NCBI RefSeq assembly: GCF_004322755.1
Contig: NZ_CP036401.1
Span: forward strand, 5,332,001-5,396,000
Origin: Pseudoduganella albidiflava
GTDB lineage: Bacteria; Pseudomonadota; Gammaproteobacteria; Burkholderiales; Burkholderiaceae_D
Direction: 5' to 3'
Length of the DNA stretch: 64,000 nt
The notes below the pieces were generated by a model. It did no database searches. It worked only from the letters and a program-made list of their open reading frames with translations, and had not been told where the DNA came from. Position 1 is the stretch's first letter; each line of letters begins with the position of its first letter. Shown here in pieces: positions 9,152 through 18,935 of the stretch. A program made the translations under genes and the position numbers.

Positions 9152-9212
9152 CTTGATGCGATGAATGCCGCCAGTTCGTCCAGCGTCGCTTGGGAGTGCT
9201 TCCTCACGGCAT
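9152..9212 (-). pseudogene. C-terminal remnant of a LysR-type regulator
   Basis: On the minus strand this stretch reads RKHSQATLDELAAFIAS, matching the C-terminus of the intact LysR gene at 16440 (LREAFPKGTPDELAAFIG). The DNA from about 9160 to 9187 matches the corresponding LysR end at 25 of 28 bases. No start or upstream part is present here. It is a decayed fragment of a second, related LysR gene at the left edge of the helicase cassette. Confidence 0.6.
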
Positions 9213-9291
9213 AGAAAAAAATACAGTGCTATGGAAAGACGTAGCAATCCAAGCAGGATGGTATCGACATCATGGGCCGTAGTTTCGCGCC

Positions 9292-12200
9292 CTAGCGCTC
9301 AGAGAGCAGCAAGGTATTCAACAGATTTAATTCATTCGAAGCCATGAAGTAGCGGTCATCGAAAACCTGTGCCAATCTGAGCGGTTCAACCACTCCGACT
9401 ACGGCACACCACGGGAAGGACCTGTATCGTGCGATGGGTGGCATCGCCGCAGACCCGACGCACAACGATTTGCTGAGAGCGTTGAGCCAAAGGTCCGAGT
9501 CGCGCAACTCGAAAAACAGTCCACTGTTAGCCACTTCCGCTTGCATGAACTGCAGATAACCTGCGGGCACTGCGACCCAGGTGTTGGGCGATTTCAGGTC
9601 CTTCAACGTACTGAATTCAACAGCTGAGTCCTGATTGTCGCGACGCAGCAGCTCTGCCAGAGACTTGGCAGGTGTACGGAGCGTGTTCGGATAGCCCTTG
9701 TCTCCATCGATTTGATAAAGCTGGTTGAGTAGCTTGCGAGTCGACTGGGCAGTCTCGGCTTCGTGCCCTTCGAAAGTGAAAACTTCCTGCTTTGCGAAGG
9801 CCCCCCAATTTTCGACAATCACTGGCCCCGCGAAATATGTATGGTCGGGGAAACTGCTCGTTTCGCTGTAACAAAGTAAAGGGGAGATGGCGTTCGTGGC
9901 CAACTCCCGCATTGATGACAGTTCAGATTCCTTGACAACAGTCCGGCTATCGACATCCTTTTTACCCACGGCCTGGAGCTTCGTGCGGGAGAATAGCTCG
10001 ACAATATTTGCGCCAGCAGCTTTGACCAGGCCAACCCGGAGCGGATCCTTTCCTCGAAGCTTGAGTACTTCGGCTTCCTTGAGGAAATTGCTCACGTGTT
10101 GGGACATGATGCTGATCAGTTCTTCGGTACCGACCGCCCCGACAGGTACGAGTGCCAAAGGCTGCCGCAAGCCTGCGTCTCCCGTTATGCGCGTATAGAT
10201 GGTCGACCGCAGCATCACGAGGAGGGTGAGCAAATCCAGTGACTGCCGCAACCACTGGCGCTTGTCCGTCGGACCATCGCCAATGATGAAGTCGTCGACC
10301 ATCATCACTAACTGCCGGGGAACACTATCCCCGGAAACTTTTACCCCCTCCTCATTTAGATACTGACCACGGCCGCGATAGATCAACTGAGCGATTTCCA
10401 TCAAGGCCGCTTCGATGTTGAATCGAGGAACCGTCGCGATAATCCAGTCAGTTTTTGGGAACGAGACACCCCGCGCGCCGGAGGACGTCATGAGGAATAC
10501 CCGAACTTCGTCGCGAGTCTCGGGCTCGACCAATTGCTTCCTGCGCCAACCTGGTACCGACGAGTCCAGAATTTGCACATTCTCATCGCCAAGCCCAAAC
10601 GTTCTCCGGCGGGCAAGGAGGTCTTTCAAACTGCTCAAAAACAGCTTGTCTTGAGCGAAATAGATTACCTGCGCGGCACCTTTACTCAAGGCGTGGCAGA
10701 TTTCTTCAGCCGCGGACTCCAGAAGCTTCGCTTCGGCTTCGCGTCGAATCGCCTGGCGAGGAGTTTCCAGCAGGCCCTGGCTGGTTTCTTCAGGATGGAT
10801 TGACGTCATCCGAACGCGATAATGAATCCCCAGCTCACTCGCGGGATAGCTGTTGGTCATTACATGAAATGTCTTTGTCTTGACTCCGCCAATTTTTATG
10901 TCGGTGACTGCGATGCGAAATGCACGGTCGCCCTCTGAACGAGAGATGAGCACTTTGTCCGGCGTACGATCGCCGGCGTTGAGGTATCGGTCCAGGACCA
11001 CCTCGTTGCCCAGGGACGCGTCAGAGACAATTAGTGTCACCGTAAACGGACTGGGTTCGTCTTCAAAACAATGTATGAACTCGTTACGGAGCCACTTCGC
11101 TACCGCGTGCACAAAAGGCGCGCCCGCCCCATCGCCTGCCAATTCGTCGACCATGACAACGATGTTCGGGATGCTTTCTGCGAACTTTTTTCGTTCCTTG
11201 ATGGCCGCGTGAACATGGTTGCAAGGATTATTGAAGAGGCTGGAAAGCGCGTCCATGGTCGTTTTCCCGCCCCCCCGATCCCGGAATCCTTGCAGTGCGG
11301 CGGTCATGACGACACGATTCACGTTCGGGTTCAACACGAGCAACTCTCGCGTTGTCGCTGCCATTCCTTTGAGAACGCCAACCAGCGATTTCTCGCTGAC
11401 CCGGTCTTCATTTTCCGAAAGCGTATCTTTCCTTATCCTGCTGCTGGCGAAGTTGTCCTCGATTTCTTGCTCAGTTTCTGGTTCCAGCACAAGAATGGTG
11501 CCAGCCGCAGGCTTGACCAGGTTACGAACACCGTCCGCTACGACCGCGCCTTCGATATGCCGGCTCTGTGCCTTGCCTTCCTTTACCTGCTGCAGATGCC
11601 ACCGCTGTGCGGAAGCAATCAGTTGCGCGTTCGTGGTAACGGTGAGAATGCCGGTCGGCTCGCCCTCGTAGCGTGCGAGGCTTTCCGTGACATCACGGTT
11701 GATGACGACTCGCGGGCTCACATATAGGAACAAATAGCCCTCCTGTTTTGCTCCCAGGTGCTTGCGGACCGCCGTCGTCTTGCCGATTCCTGGATTCCCC
11801 TCCAGCGCAATGACATTGAGTTTTCCGGCCGCCTCTCTCTCCATGCCGGCAACGACCGCAGCGGCATGCAGGTCCCTGAGTGAAATACCCTGGCCATCGA
11901 CATCGTATTTTGCAAAGGCTGCGGACATCGCGACTTTCGCTGGCTGGCCGAGGAAATCGGTAAGTTCGGCGTCGTGCTCGACCATATCGAGCGACGCCGC
12001 CAAACTGAACTTCTCCATCGGGTTCGCGAACCTGGGCAGGTTCTCGTGGAAATCGAACTGGTAGTCTTCGCCCGGCTTCGGCATGGCGCGGAGACCTTTC
12101 ATGCCACGCTGAAGCGCGGCCGGCAGCTTTCGCAACACACTGTTGAACACTGCTTCCGTTTGCTCGGTCAAGCCATCCTCGTCGCCATCGGCCATTTTTT

Positions 12201-13140
12201 TTGTGTGGCGGTATGCATGGGCCATCTGCTCCATGAGCGCGCGGTCAGTGCCTCCTTGCTGGTCATCGAAACGGGCAGCAAGGCTTTCGAGCCCGTTCGG
12301 TGTGATGGCCAATGCACGAACGACGCAGGGATTGGCCATGACACCGGCGGCACGAAGTGTCCTGATGGTGGACTCGCCATAAGCGCTGGCCTGGCACAGC
12401 TTGTAGAGCGGCTTGTCGTGGCCAGAGAGTGCGTTCAGGTGATTTCGGATGTCGCTCGATAGCTCGAAACGTTCGCCATCGACTTCAGCGGCTACGCGGG
12501 CAAAGACGCTGCGTGAGTCGACGAAACGCCGATGCCTGACGATTTCGTCGAGATGCGCATCCTGGTCGCGAAAATCACCGAGCTCGGAAGGCATATCGTA
12601 CGAGTACTCCTGCACCAGGAGGTGGTCTTCACGCGAATCCCCGGATAACCAAAGCAGGAAGTCGGCATTGGCTGGCATTCCCTTTGCAGACAGGGCAGGA
12701 TCGGCGGCACCAGAAAGCCCGAACTCCTTTACAAACGCCAGACGATTCGCGAGCCGGGCCTCTGCCGGAGCACTGGAACTGCCGGGTAGCGCCAACGGGC
12801 ACCAGATAGCTCGCAAGCGGAGGCTACCGGCTTCTATGCGCCTGCACAAAGGCTTCAGATATTCACGCATCGCCGTATATCCGAGTCCATATGCTGTCAG
12901 AGCCATATGCTCGATCGCCGCCTTGACAACGTCTCGCGAAGTTTCATCCAGCAGGTCAAGCTCGCGGATGACACAGGCTGACACGCTCAGGAGCCGGGTT
13001 TCGCGCCACAAAAGCAAGCCAGGATGTTCCGGTGGCAACAGCTTCAACTCGATCAAGCATGCGAGCACGCCTCGCTTGACCAGAACTTCGTAGGCTTGCC
13101 CCCAGATCGCCGCTTGCTGTTGGAAAGATAGCTGGCTCAT
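9292..13140 (-). CDS. Large SF2-helicase-like ATPase, family not recognised
   Basis: A 1282-residue protein with an N-terminal region of about 440 residues that I do not recognise, followed by a helicase-like motor. Motif I is EGNPGIGKTTAVRKHLG near residue 450, motif II is VVMVDELAGDG near 665 (a DE box), a motif III candidate is IVSDASLGNE near 707, motif V is TSSGARGVSFP near 888, and motif VI is EIAQLIYRGRGQY near 921. Over 200 residues separate motifs I and II, far more than usual, so a domain is probably inserted. About 330 residues follow motif VI. The start overlaps the stop of the 1040-residue partner by four bases (13137-13140), indicating coupled translation of one system. GC is visibly lower than in neighbouring core genes, suggesting transfer. 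A DNA- or RNA-translocating role in phage or plasmid defence is inferred from architecture only. Confidence 0.75.
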   Translation of the reverse strand: MSQLSFQQQAAIWGQAYEVLVKRGVLACLIELKLLPPEHPGLLLWRETRLLSVSACVIRELDLLDETSRDVVKAAIEHMALTAYGLGYTAMREYLKPLCRRIEAGSLRLRAIWCPLALPGSSSAPAEARLANRLAFVKEFGLSGAADPALSAKGMPANADFLLWLSGDSREDHLLVQEYSYDMPSELGDFRDQDAHLDEIVRHRRFVDSRSVFARVAAEVDGERFELSSDIRNHLNALSGHDKPLYKLCQASAYGESTIRTLRAAGVMANPCVVRALAITPNGLESLAARFDDQQGGTDRALMEQMAHAYRHTKKMADGDEDGLTEQTEAVFNSVLRKLPAALQRGMKGLRAMPKPGEDYQFDFHENLPRFANPMEKFSLAASLDMVEHDAELTDFLGQPAKVAMSAAFAKYDVDGQGISLRDLHAAAVVAGMEREAAGKLNVIALEGNPGIGKTTAVRKHLGAKQEGYLFLYVSPRVVINRDVTESLARYEGEPTGILTVTTNAQLIASAQRWHLQQVKEGKAQSRHIEGAVVADGVRNLVKPAAGTILVLEPETEQEIEDNFASSRIRKDTLSENEDRVSEKSLVGVLKGMAATTRELLVLNPNVNRVVMTAALQGFRDRGGGKTTMDALSSLFNNPCNHVHAAIKERKKFAESIPNIVVMVDELAGDGAGAPFVHAVAKWLRNEFIHCFEDEPSPFTVTLIVSDASLGNEVVLDRYLNAGDRTPDKVLISRSEGDRAFRIAVTDIKIGGVKTKTFHVMTNSYPASELGIHYRVRMTSIHPEETSQGLLETPRQAIRREAEAKLLESAAEEICHALSKGAAQVIYFAQDKLFLSSLKDLLARRRTFGLGDENVQILDSSVPGWRRKQLVEPETRDEVRVFLMTSSGARGVSFPKTDWIIATVPRFNIEAALMEIAQLIYRGRGQYLNEEGVKVSGDSVPRQLVMMVDDFIIGDGPTDKRQWLRQSLDLLTLLVMLRSTIYTRITGDAGLRQPLALVPVGAVGTEELISIMSQHVSNFLKEAEVLKLRGKDPLRVGLVKAAGANIVELFSRTKLQAVGKKDVDSRTVVKESELSSMRELATNAISPLLCYSETSSFPDHTYFAGPVIVENWGAFAKQEVFTFEGHEAETAQSTRKLLNQLYQIDGDKGYPNTLRTPAKSLAELLRRDNQDSAVEFSTLKDLKSPNTWVAVPAGYLQFMQAEVANSGLFFELRDSDLWLNALSKSLCVGSAAMPPIARYRSFPWCAVVGVVEPLRLAQVFDDRYFMASNELNLLNTLLLSER

Positions 13141-16100
13141 GCCAAATCCCTGTCCTTGTGCAGGACCTTCGTTACGTGAGCCAGGACTGCAGGTACCGAC
13201 AGCAATACCGAACGGCCTCCTCTACGGCTCATGATTTCGACTTCGCCTGCCGCCGCGGTCGTTGTTGGCGATGACCAGTCGAAAGGATCGAGCACGGGCA
13301 ACAAGTGGGTCTTGTCCGAAGGTTTCTCGCTTTCCATGAAATGAATCGCGCGCAAAACGGCAACGAGCGACTTGCGCACTCCCTCTCCAGCACCGACACC
13401 GAGAATGTTCTGACGCACGGTTTCGTTAAGCTGCATATCGGATAGCCGCTGTTCCACATCGAAGAAGTAAGTGCAAAATCCAGACTGTGGGCGTGACTCC
13501 TCACCCACCACCGACAGCGTCGCAAAGGTATATATCGGCATCAGGCTACGCAGCACGTCGGGGGCGATTTCGTCATACATTGCTTGATGGTCCTTGAAAG
13601 ACACGACTTCAAACGCGCTCTCGTGGCTGGCGCGCCGGCGTAGCCTGGTGGCCGGGAAGACGTCTCGCCGGAGTGTATAGAGAAATACGCCAGGGAAGCG
13701 CTTTGCGGCGTCGTCGAGAAATTCCAAGGTGCCATGGGGCGAGTGCCGTTCCGCGGCACGCCCGATATGCCGGTTCCCGTAGTGGTGCGACAGAAGCACG
13801 ATATGCTCGAACCCATCCTTCTGCAGGCGGGATATCTCCTCGAGAATTGACTGCGGCGTATTGAAGTCCTTGCGAGTATCGACAACCCGCGACTGCATCT
13901 GGTCGAAACGCACGACTCCCTGGCCGTTCTCCCTGGAAGCTTTGTAGGTGCGGCTGATAAAAAGGAAGCCATCCGCATCCGCGTGGCCCGGATAAAGGTC
14001 ACATGGCCGCGTTACATAGGTGACGAGCGCCACCTTCTCGAGCTCTCCGGGCATGTCGAATTTCACCGGCTGGCTCCCGAGCAGTGCGTGAAGAGCACCG
14101 CGCTTCTTCCACCGATAGCCGTCGGCAGGATTGCGGTCCAAAGTTGTAAGACCTTGCAGCTTGACCGGCAGCTCACGCGAAAGCGTTTTTTCCAGGGCCT
14201 GGCTTACCGAATAGATCGCCGTATTGCCATCATGCGCGTCTTCTTCCCGCGAGCTCTTCTTCCCGCTGTGCTGCAGCCGCACCATCGTCATCGAAACGGG
14301 GCGGTTCAATGCCGTGGCAGTACGCCTCACTACCTCCCACAGCGCCACATAAGTCAGCAAGGAGAATGCAGTAAGAACCGCGGCACGTAGTTGCTCGCTC
14401 CGGGCCCTGTCCACCTCGGCGACCCGGCTCAGTTTGAGCGTTTTCAGGTCGTACTCGACCTGGACTCCCGCGCCGGCCATGAATGCGGCTTCGTTCGGGA
14501 TATCGCTTGACCAGTCCAGCTTTTCTTTCGTCCAGCGGAATGGAACGAGGCGCACCGGCAGAACCGCGGAAGACAAATCTCTCTCAATGGTGATTTGTTC
14601 CGCATCCCCCGAAGGTGTGAAGGACCGCTCCTGGAGCTGGGTCTGTACTGAGTAGCTTGCAATACTGCCTGGAACAACAGGCATGTCCGAGATCGTCAAG
14701 TGGGCAAACCAGACAACCGAGTTCGGGCCTTTTTCAGCCTCCTTCAGGACATTCGTTTTCGATGACGTCAGCGATTCCACCGCGTCCCAGTTCACGATTT
14801 CGCGGCCCAGTGCTACCGTGAACTTGTCGACTCCGCGATTGACAACGTCCACCAGGGTACGAGACTTCGTCTGCAGCACGGACACCAGCTCGTCGGCGAT
14901 GTCGTCCATGGCCTTGGACCGCCGGGTGAGCCGGTCGTGCAAAATCGTCAGCGTCCTGACAGGGTCGAGCTTGAGCTGGCTCGCGATACTCGCAGCCGTT
15001 GCTCCCAGGTCGAGCGCTTCGGCATCATCGATCGACTTGGGAATGACGAGATAAAGCAGTATGAGTTCGGCGACCGGCCTCTTCACATTCTGTTCTGGCC
15101 CTGGCGCGGCCAGTACGCGCTCATGAATGCGGGAAAGCCGGGTGTCAAAGGCGGACATGCCTGATTGCGGATTCTGGCCGTTGACCCGGAAACGGTACGA
15201 CACCTCACGAACGGTGTTAAAACCACGGGCCGGCTCAGTGCGGGTCTCGAACAGTTGAACCGACCACTCAGCCCACGCAGGCAGGCAATGATAGAAAAGA
15301 GCCTTGCGCAGATGGTCGCCAAACTCGGAGTTGTTCCCGAGACCGTACGCAGAACTGACATCGAGTAGCAGCGAATCCGCCTCGATACCGGCGAACATAT
15401 CGAAGCACTCGCGCACCCTGCCGACATACGCCTTCATCCCGGGCCGATTGCTCTGCGCGGCGACACACTCCATCAAGCGCAAGGTGACCTGCAGCCGCAC
15501 GCGGGACAAAGCTTCGTCGTCCAGGAAGTCCAACAGCTGTCGAATTTGACTCCCAGGTCGCGTGCCCTGGCTTCGAACGGCTGTAACAACCTCTTCGATA
15601 AACATCTCCTCTTGTCCATCTTTCCGCAACTTCGTCGCAATGCCGTTGAGGAGTACGTCGAGCCAGTTCCGGCCGTCTATGGTCTCGATTGCCGACAGTA
15701 CCCGCGCTACATCTTTCGAACGCTCATCGGACTTACGGCCGGGAGCGGCGAACTGGATTGGTACCATCGTCGCGGTCTTGGGGAACTCGGGCACGCGCTC
15801 ACCGACACTCTTCGCAAGGACTTCGAGCGCTTTGCTCAGGGAGGGAATGGTCAAGGCGCTGAAGTCAACGTCAGCCATCAACGCGTCGAGCTCGCTGGAG
15901 ATTGCGTCGCGCAGCTTCTCGACAGCATGCGCCGTGGCCGGCTCCGAACCCGGCACAAGCCGGCCACCAAGCTTGGCAGTAGTACCGAAGGGAGGAATTT
16001 CCACATCCCGTATGAAGCCAGTCTCGGTGCCTGGCACGAACTCGGGCTGGAACGAAGGGTTGGCCACGAGTCGCTGGATCACGCTTCGTGTGTTCAGGTG

Positions 16101-16259
16101 AAGGGTCGTGCCTTCCAATCGCATGAATGGCATCGCGGAGATGCCTCCTTCCCCCTTGGGTACCGCCTTCGCGACCAGGTCGGCCAGCTTGGCGAGTTGG
16201 AGAGAAGGGGTACGGTCGCGCGCGGATACGCTCGACCCACCGCGGATCGCGGAGGACAT
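13137..16259 (-). CDS. 1040-residue partner of the helicase-like ATPase, unknown family
   Basis: I do not recognise this protein. It has no signal peptide and only one notably hydrophobic helix (AAVLTAFSLLTYVALWEVV, about residue 610), so it is probably cytosolic. The N-terminal half is largely helical in appearance with a middle beta-rich part (VVWFAHLTISDMPVVPGSIA onward). The C-terminal third suggests an alternating alpha/beta fold: strands VALVTYVTRP, GFLFISRTYK and VVRFDQMQSRVVD, a helix with ILEEISRLQKDGF, strand EHIVLLSHHYG, a helix, and strand GVFLYTLRRD. That order is compatible with an RNase H-like or PIWI-like fold, but no catalytic motif is certain. The start at 16259 has GGAG eight bases upstream. 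It is the first gene of the two-gene unit and of the same lower GC as its partner. Confidence 0.7.
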   Translation of the reverse strand: MSSAIRGGSSVSARDRTPSLQLAKLADLVAKAVPKGEGGISAMPFMRLEGTTLHLNTRSVIQRLVANPSFQPEFVPGTETGFIRDVEIPPFGTTAKLGGRLVPGSEPATAHAVEKLRDAISSELDALMADVDFSALTIPSLSKALEVLAKSVGERVPEFPKTATMVPIQFAAPGRKSDERSKDVARVLSAIETIDGRNWLDVLLNGIATKLRKDGQEEMFIEEVVTAVRSQGTRPGSQIRQLLDFLDDEALSRVRLQVTLRLMECVAAQSNRPGMKAYVGRVRECFDMFAGIEADSLLLDVSSAYGLGNNSEFGDHLRKALFYHCLPAWAEWSVQLFETRTEPARGFNTVREVSYRFRVNGQNPQSGMSAFDTRLSRIHERVLAAPGPEQNVKRPVAELILLYLVIPKSIDDAEALDLGATAASIASQLKLDPVRTLTILHDRLTRRSKAMDDIADELVSVLQTKSRTLVDVVNRGVDKFTVALGREIVNWDAVESLTSSKTNVLKEAEKGPNSVVWFAHLTISDMPVVPGSIASYSVQTQLQERSFTPSGDAEQITIERDLSSAVLPVRLVPFRWTKEKLDWSSDIPNEAAFMAGAGVQVEYDLKTLKLSRVAEVDRARSEQLRAAVLTAFSLLTYVALWEVVRRTATALNRPVSMTMVRLQHSGKKSSREEDAHDGNTAIYSVSQALEKTLSRELPVKLQGLTTLDRNPADGYRWKKRGALHALLGSQPVKFDMPGELEKVALVTYVTRPCDLYPGHADADGFLFISRTYKASRENGQGVVRFDQMQSRVVDTRKDFNTPQSILEEISRLQKDGFEHIVLLSHHYGNRHIGRAAERHSPHGTLEFLDDAAKRFPGVFLYTLRRDVFPATRLRRRASHESAFEVVSFKDHQAMYDEIAPDVLRSLMPIYTFATLSVVGEESRPQSGFCTYFFDVEQRLSDMQLNETVRQNILGVGAGEGVRKSLVAVLRAIHFMESEKPSDKTHLLPVLDPFDWSSPTTTAAAGEVEIMSRRGGRSVLLSVPAVLAHVTKVLHKDRDLA

Positions 16260-16439
16260 GAGTCAGCTCCTTTCATTGGCCAGCTACGCCACTTCCCAAC
16301 GCGTCGATTCGATGCGAGGGGTTTTCGTTTTGGGTGACCCTAGTGTACCAACACTGCTTAAAAAAAGAGCAGGCGCGCTGAACTTTTTTATGACCTGTAT
16401 GCGCCTCCTGGGAGTGATGCTGATGAATTCTTCCGACCT

Positions 16440-17330
16440 TCATCCAATGAACGCCGCCAGCTCGTCCGGCGTCCCCTTCGGAAAAGCCTCCCTCAGGAAA
16501 TCGAGGACGGCGGACACCCTGGCGCTCAGCAACCGGCGGCTCGGATAGAGCGCCCACAGTTCGATGGCAGGGCCTTCCACGTCGCCCCAATGCACTAGCC
16601 TGCCAGCCGCCAGGTCGCCGCTCACGAGCGATATGGGCAGGCGCCCGGCGCCGACGCCAGCTCGCACCGCGTCGCGCACCATCACGAGCGACGACAGTGC
16701 CAGCACCGGATCGATGGCGATACTGGTCCGGGCCGCCGGGCCCGCGACTTCCCATGCCGCGGTCCGGTCGCCCGCGCCGCGCACCACGGCGGGCACCGGT
16801 GAACCATCCGCTGGCCGGGCGAGGCCAGGCGATGCCACGACCACCAGCCGGTCACGCAGCAGGATGCGGCCGACCAGGTTTTCATCCCGCGCCGGATTGA
16901 CGCGGATGACCAGGTCGTAGCCCTCTTCCACCATGTCCACGGAGCGGTCTTCCGTGGTGACCTCGACCCGCACATCTGGATACTTCAGCGCGAACCCCGC
17001 CGCCAGGCGCCCCATCGCGGTCTGCGAAAACAGCAGCGGCGCACTGATGCGCAGGCGGCCACGCGGCCGGTCGCCGCCCGAGGCAATCGCGGCCGCCGTT
17101 TCGTCGATCTCCGTCAGCAAGGCGCCAGTGCGCTCGAACAGTGCCCTGCCCTCCTCCGTCAGCTTCAACGTGCGTGCGCCCCGTTCGAACAGGCGCAGTT
17201 CCAGGCTGCTTTCCAGTTCCGCCACGCGGCGCGACAGCGTGGCTTTCGGGCGTCCGGTAGCCCGGGCGGCGCGGCCGAAGCCACCGTGGCGGGCAACGAG
17301 ATTGAAATCGGCAAGGGCAAGCAAGTCCAT
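16440..17330 (-). CDS. LysR-family transcriptional regulator
   Basis: A 296-residue LysR regulator. It has an N-terminal winged helix-turn-helix (DFNLVARHGGFGRAARATGRPKATLSRRVAELE, residues about 8-40) and a type 2 periplasmic-binding-like effector domain (GRLRISAPLLFSQTAMGRLA onward). The start at 17330 (MDLLALADFN) gives the standard N-terminus; an ATG at 17357 adds nine residues. It is transcribed away from the SDR gene at 17435, with about 100 bases between, the usual arrangement in which LysR controls its divergent neighbour. The effector is unknown. Two decayed fragments of a similar gene lie at 9152 and 19396. Confidence 0.9.
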   Translation of the reverse strand: MDLLALADFNLVARHGGFGRAARATGRPKATLSRRVAELESSLELRLFERGARTLKLTEEGRALFERTGALLTEIDETAAAIASGGDRPRGRLRISAPLLFSQTAMGRLAAGFALKYPDVRVEVTTEDRSVDMVEEGYDLVIRVNPARDENLVGRILLRDRLVVVASPGLARPADGSPVPAVVRGAGDRTAAWEVAGPAARTSIAIDPVLALSSLVMVRDAVRAGVGAGRLPISLVSGDLAAGRLVHWGDVEGPAIELWALYPSRRLLSARVSAVLDFLREAFPKGTPDELAAFIG

Positions 17331-17434
17331 AAGTGTTCCACCAGTGAGACAGTCCATCCAACTATACCGTCTATCGGACCGGCTGTGGAATACCTACCAT
17401 GGGAACCGTCATCTACCACTACGGAGCAAACATC

Positions 17435-18304
17435 ATGACCATTCTCGTTACCGGTGCCACCGGCACTGTCGGCCGCAACGTCGTCGAACAACTCGCCCGC
17501 CGCGGCGCCAGCGTGCGGGCGCTCGTTCGCGATCCTTCCAAGGCCAGCTTCCCCGCCGGGGTGACAGTCGTACAGGGCGACCTGCTCGATGTGGACTCGC
17601 TGCGCGGCGCCTTCGAAGGCGTCACCACGCTGTTCCTCCTCAACGCCGTGGTGCCGGACGAATTCACCCAGGCACTGGTGGCGCTGAACGTGGCCCGCGC
17701 CGCGGGTGTGAAGCGCGTGGTCTACCTGTCGGTGATCCACAGCGACGTGTACGTGAACGTGCCGCACTTCGCCGGCAAGTTCGGCGTCGAGCGGATGCTG
17801 GAAAACATGGGCTTCCAGGCCACCGTGCTGCGGCCCGCCTACTTCATCGACAACGATCTCACCGTGAAGGATGCGGTGCTGGGCCATGGCGTGTATCCGA
17901 TGCCGGTCGGCGCCAAGGGTCTGGCGATGATCGATGCGCGCGACATCGGCGAGATCGCCGCCATCGAGCTGCTGCGGCGCGAGCGCTCCAACGAAGCGCT
18001 GCCGTTCGAACGCATCAACCTCGTCGGACCGGACACGCTGACCGGCCCGGAGATCGCTGGCATCTGGAGCGAGGTACTGGGGCGGCCGGTGGGTTACGGC
18101 GGCGACGATACCGCCGCATTCGAGCGGAACCTGCGGAACTTCATGCCGGGATGGATGGCGTTCGACATGCGCCTGATGGCCGAGCGCTTCATCAGCGACG
18201 GCATGCTGCCCGGCGCCGGAGATGTGGCGCGCTTGACGGAGATGCTGGGGCGGCCGCTGCGCTCCTACCGTGAATTCGCTGCTGGCGTGGCCGCCGCGGC
18301 CTGA
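17435..18304 (+). CDS. NAD(P)-binding NmrA/SDR-like oxidoreductase
   Basis: A 289-residue atypical short-chain dehydrogenase of the NmrA/azoreductase type. The N-terminus MTILVTGATGTVGRNVVEQL is a Rossmann beta-alpha-beta with the GxxGxxG dinucleotide loop, followed by VRALVRDPSKASFPAGVTVVQGDLLD typical of NmrA-like proteins that prefer NADP(H). The start at 17435 has GGAG upstream and matches the family; the longer frame from 17399 lacks support. It is divergent from the LysR gene and followed after 21 bases by an SRPBCC gene, so the two probably form a small LysR-controlled operon. The substrate is unknown. Confidence 0.88.
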   Translation: MTILVTGATGTVGRNVVEQLARRGASVRALVRDPSKASFPAGVTVVQGDLLDVDSLRGAFEGVTTLFLLNAVVPDEFTQALVALNVARAAGVKRVVYLSVIHSDVYVNVPHFAGKFGVERMLENMGFQATVLRPAYFIDNDLTVKDAVLGHGVYPMPVGAKGLAMIDARDIGEIAAIELLRRERSNEALPFERINLVGPDTLTGPEIAGIWSEVLGRPVGYGGDDTAAFERNLRNFMPGWMAFDMRLMAERFISDGMLPGAGDVARLTEMLGRPLRSYREFAAGVAAAA

Positions 18305-18325
18305 CCTTTTCTTGAGGAGATCATC

Positions 18326-18799
18326 ATGATTTATTCGACTGCGACCGTTCCCGTGAATCCGGAGGGCGCGACCCCGCTGACGCGTGCGCAGGCGTGGGCC
18401 GGGCTGGTATCGAAGGCCCGGGATGCGCGCCTGTTCCTGCCGCCCGGCTTGTGCACGTGTTGCGATGTCGTCGAGGAGAGTGCGACGCATATCGTCCGCG
18501 AGGCCGTCATTGCCGGGGATGCTTTACGGGAGATCATCAGCTTCGAGCCCATGGCGAAGGTGTCGTTCTTCCAGGCCAGCGGGCCGCGCGAAGGCGTGAT
18601 CGTCAACGAGCTGTTCGAGGATGGAACCGGCGCGTTGCACTTGCGGTTCTACTGCTACCTGGGGTTGCGGGGGAAGGAGCCTGGTGGGACGGAAGAACAG
18701 GCCGAGCAGGCCTGGATGGATAGCGACAAGGGTTATCGGACCGCGTTGCTGTCGACGTTGCAGAGGACTCGGGAACTGGCTGGGGAAGGACGGCTTTGA
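18326..18799 (+). CDS. SRPBCC-fold protein of the AtaL/DUF1857 type
   Basis: A 157-residue protein. The opening IYSTATVPVNPEGATPLTRAQAWAGLVSKARDARLFLPPG and the segment EESATHIVREAVIAGDALREIISFEPMAKVSFFQ fit the DUF1857 (AtaL-like) branch of the START/SRPBCC superfamily, small hydrophobic-cavity proteins often beside oxidoreductases. GAGGAG lies a few bases before the ATG. It follows the SDR gene by 21 bases, consistent with an operon under the divergent LysR gene. The ligand is unknown. Confidence 0.7.
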   Translation: MIYSTATVPVNPEGATPLTRAQAWAGLVSKARDARLFLPPGLCTCCDVVEESATHIVREAVIAGDALREIISFEPMAKVSFFQASGPREGVIVNELFEDGTGALHLRFYCYLGLRGKEPGGTEEQAEQAWMDSDKGYRTALLSTLQRTRELAGEGRL

Positions 18800-18935
18800 T
18801 GCTGGTGCTGGCAGGGAGCGCGGCCCCTGCCTGTTCATCTAGCGGTGGCTCGGCATTCGATGCGGGGCTGGCTCCTGCGTGATGATCTCGCGCTGGTTGA
18901 TCATGCAGGGCGGAACAGCCCCATGCGGGCTCTAT

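Noticed and set aside
13137..16259. Calling the 1040-residue protein a pPIWI-RE or Argonaute
   Set aside because: No catalytic or R/E motif could be placed; it is kept only as a low-confidence fold hypothesis.
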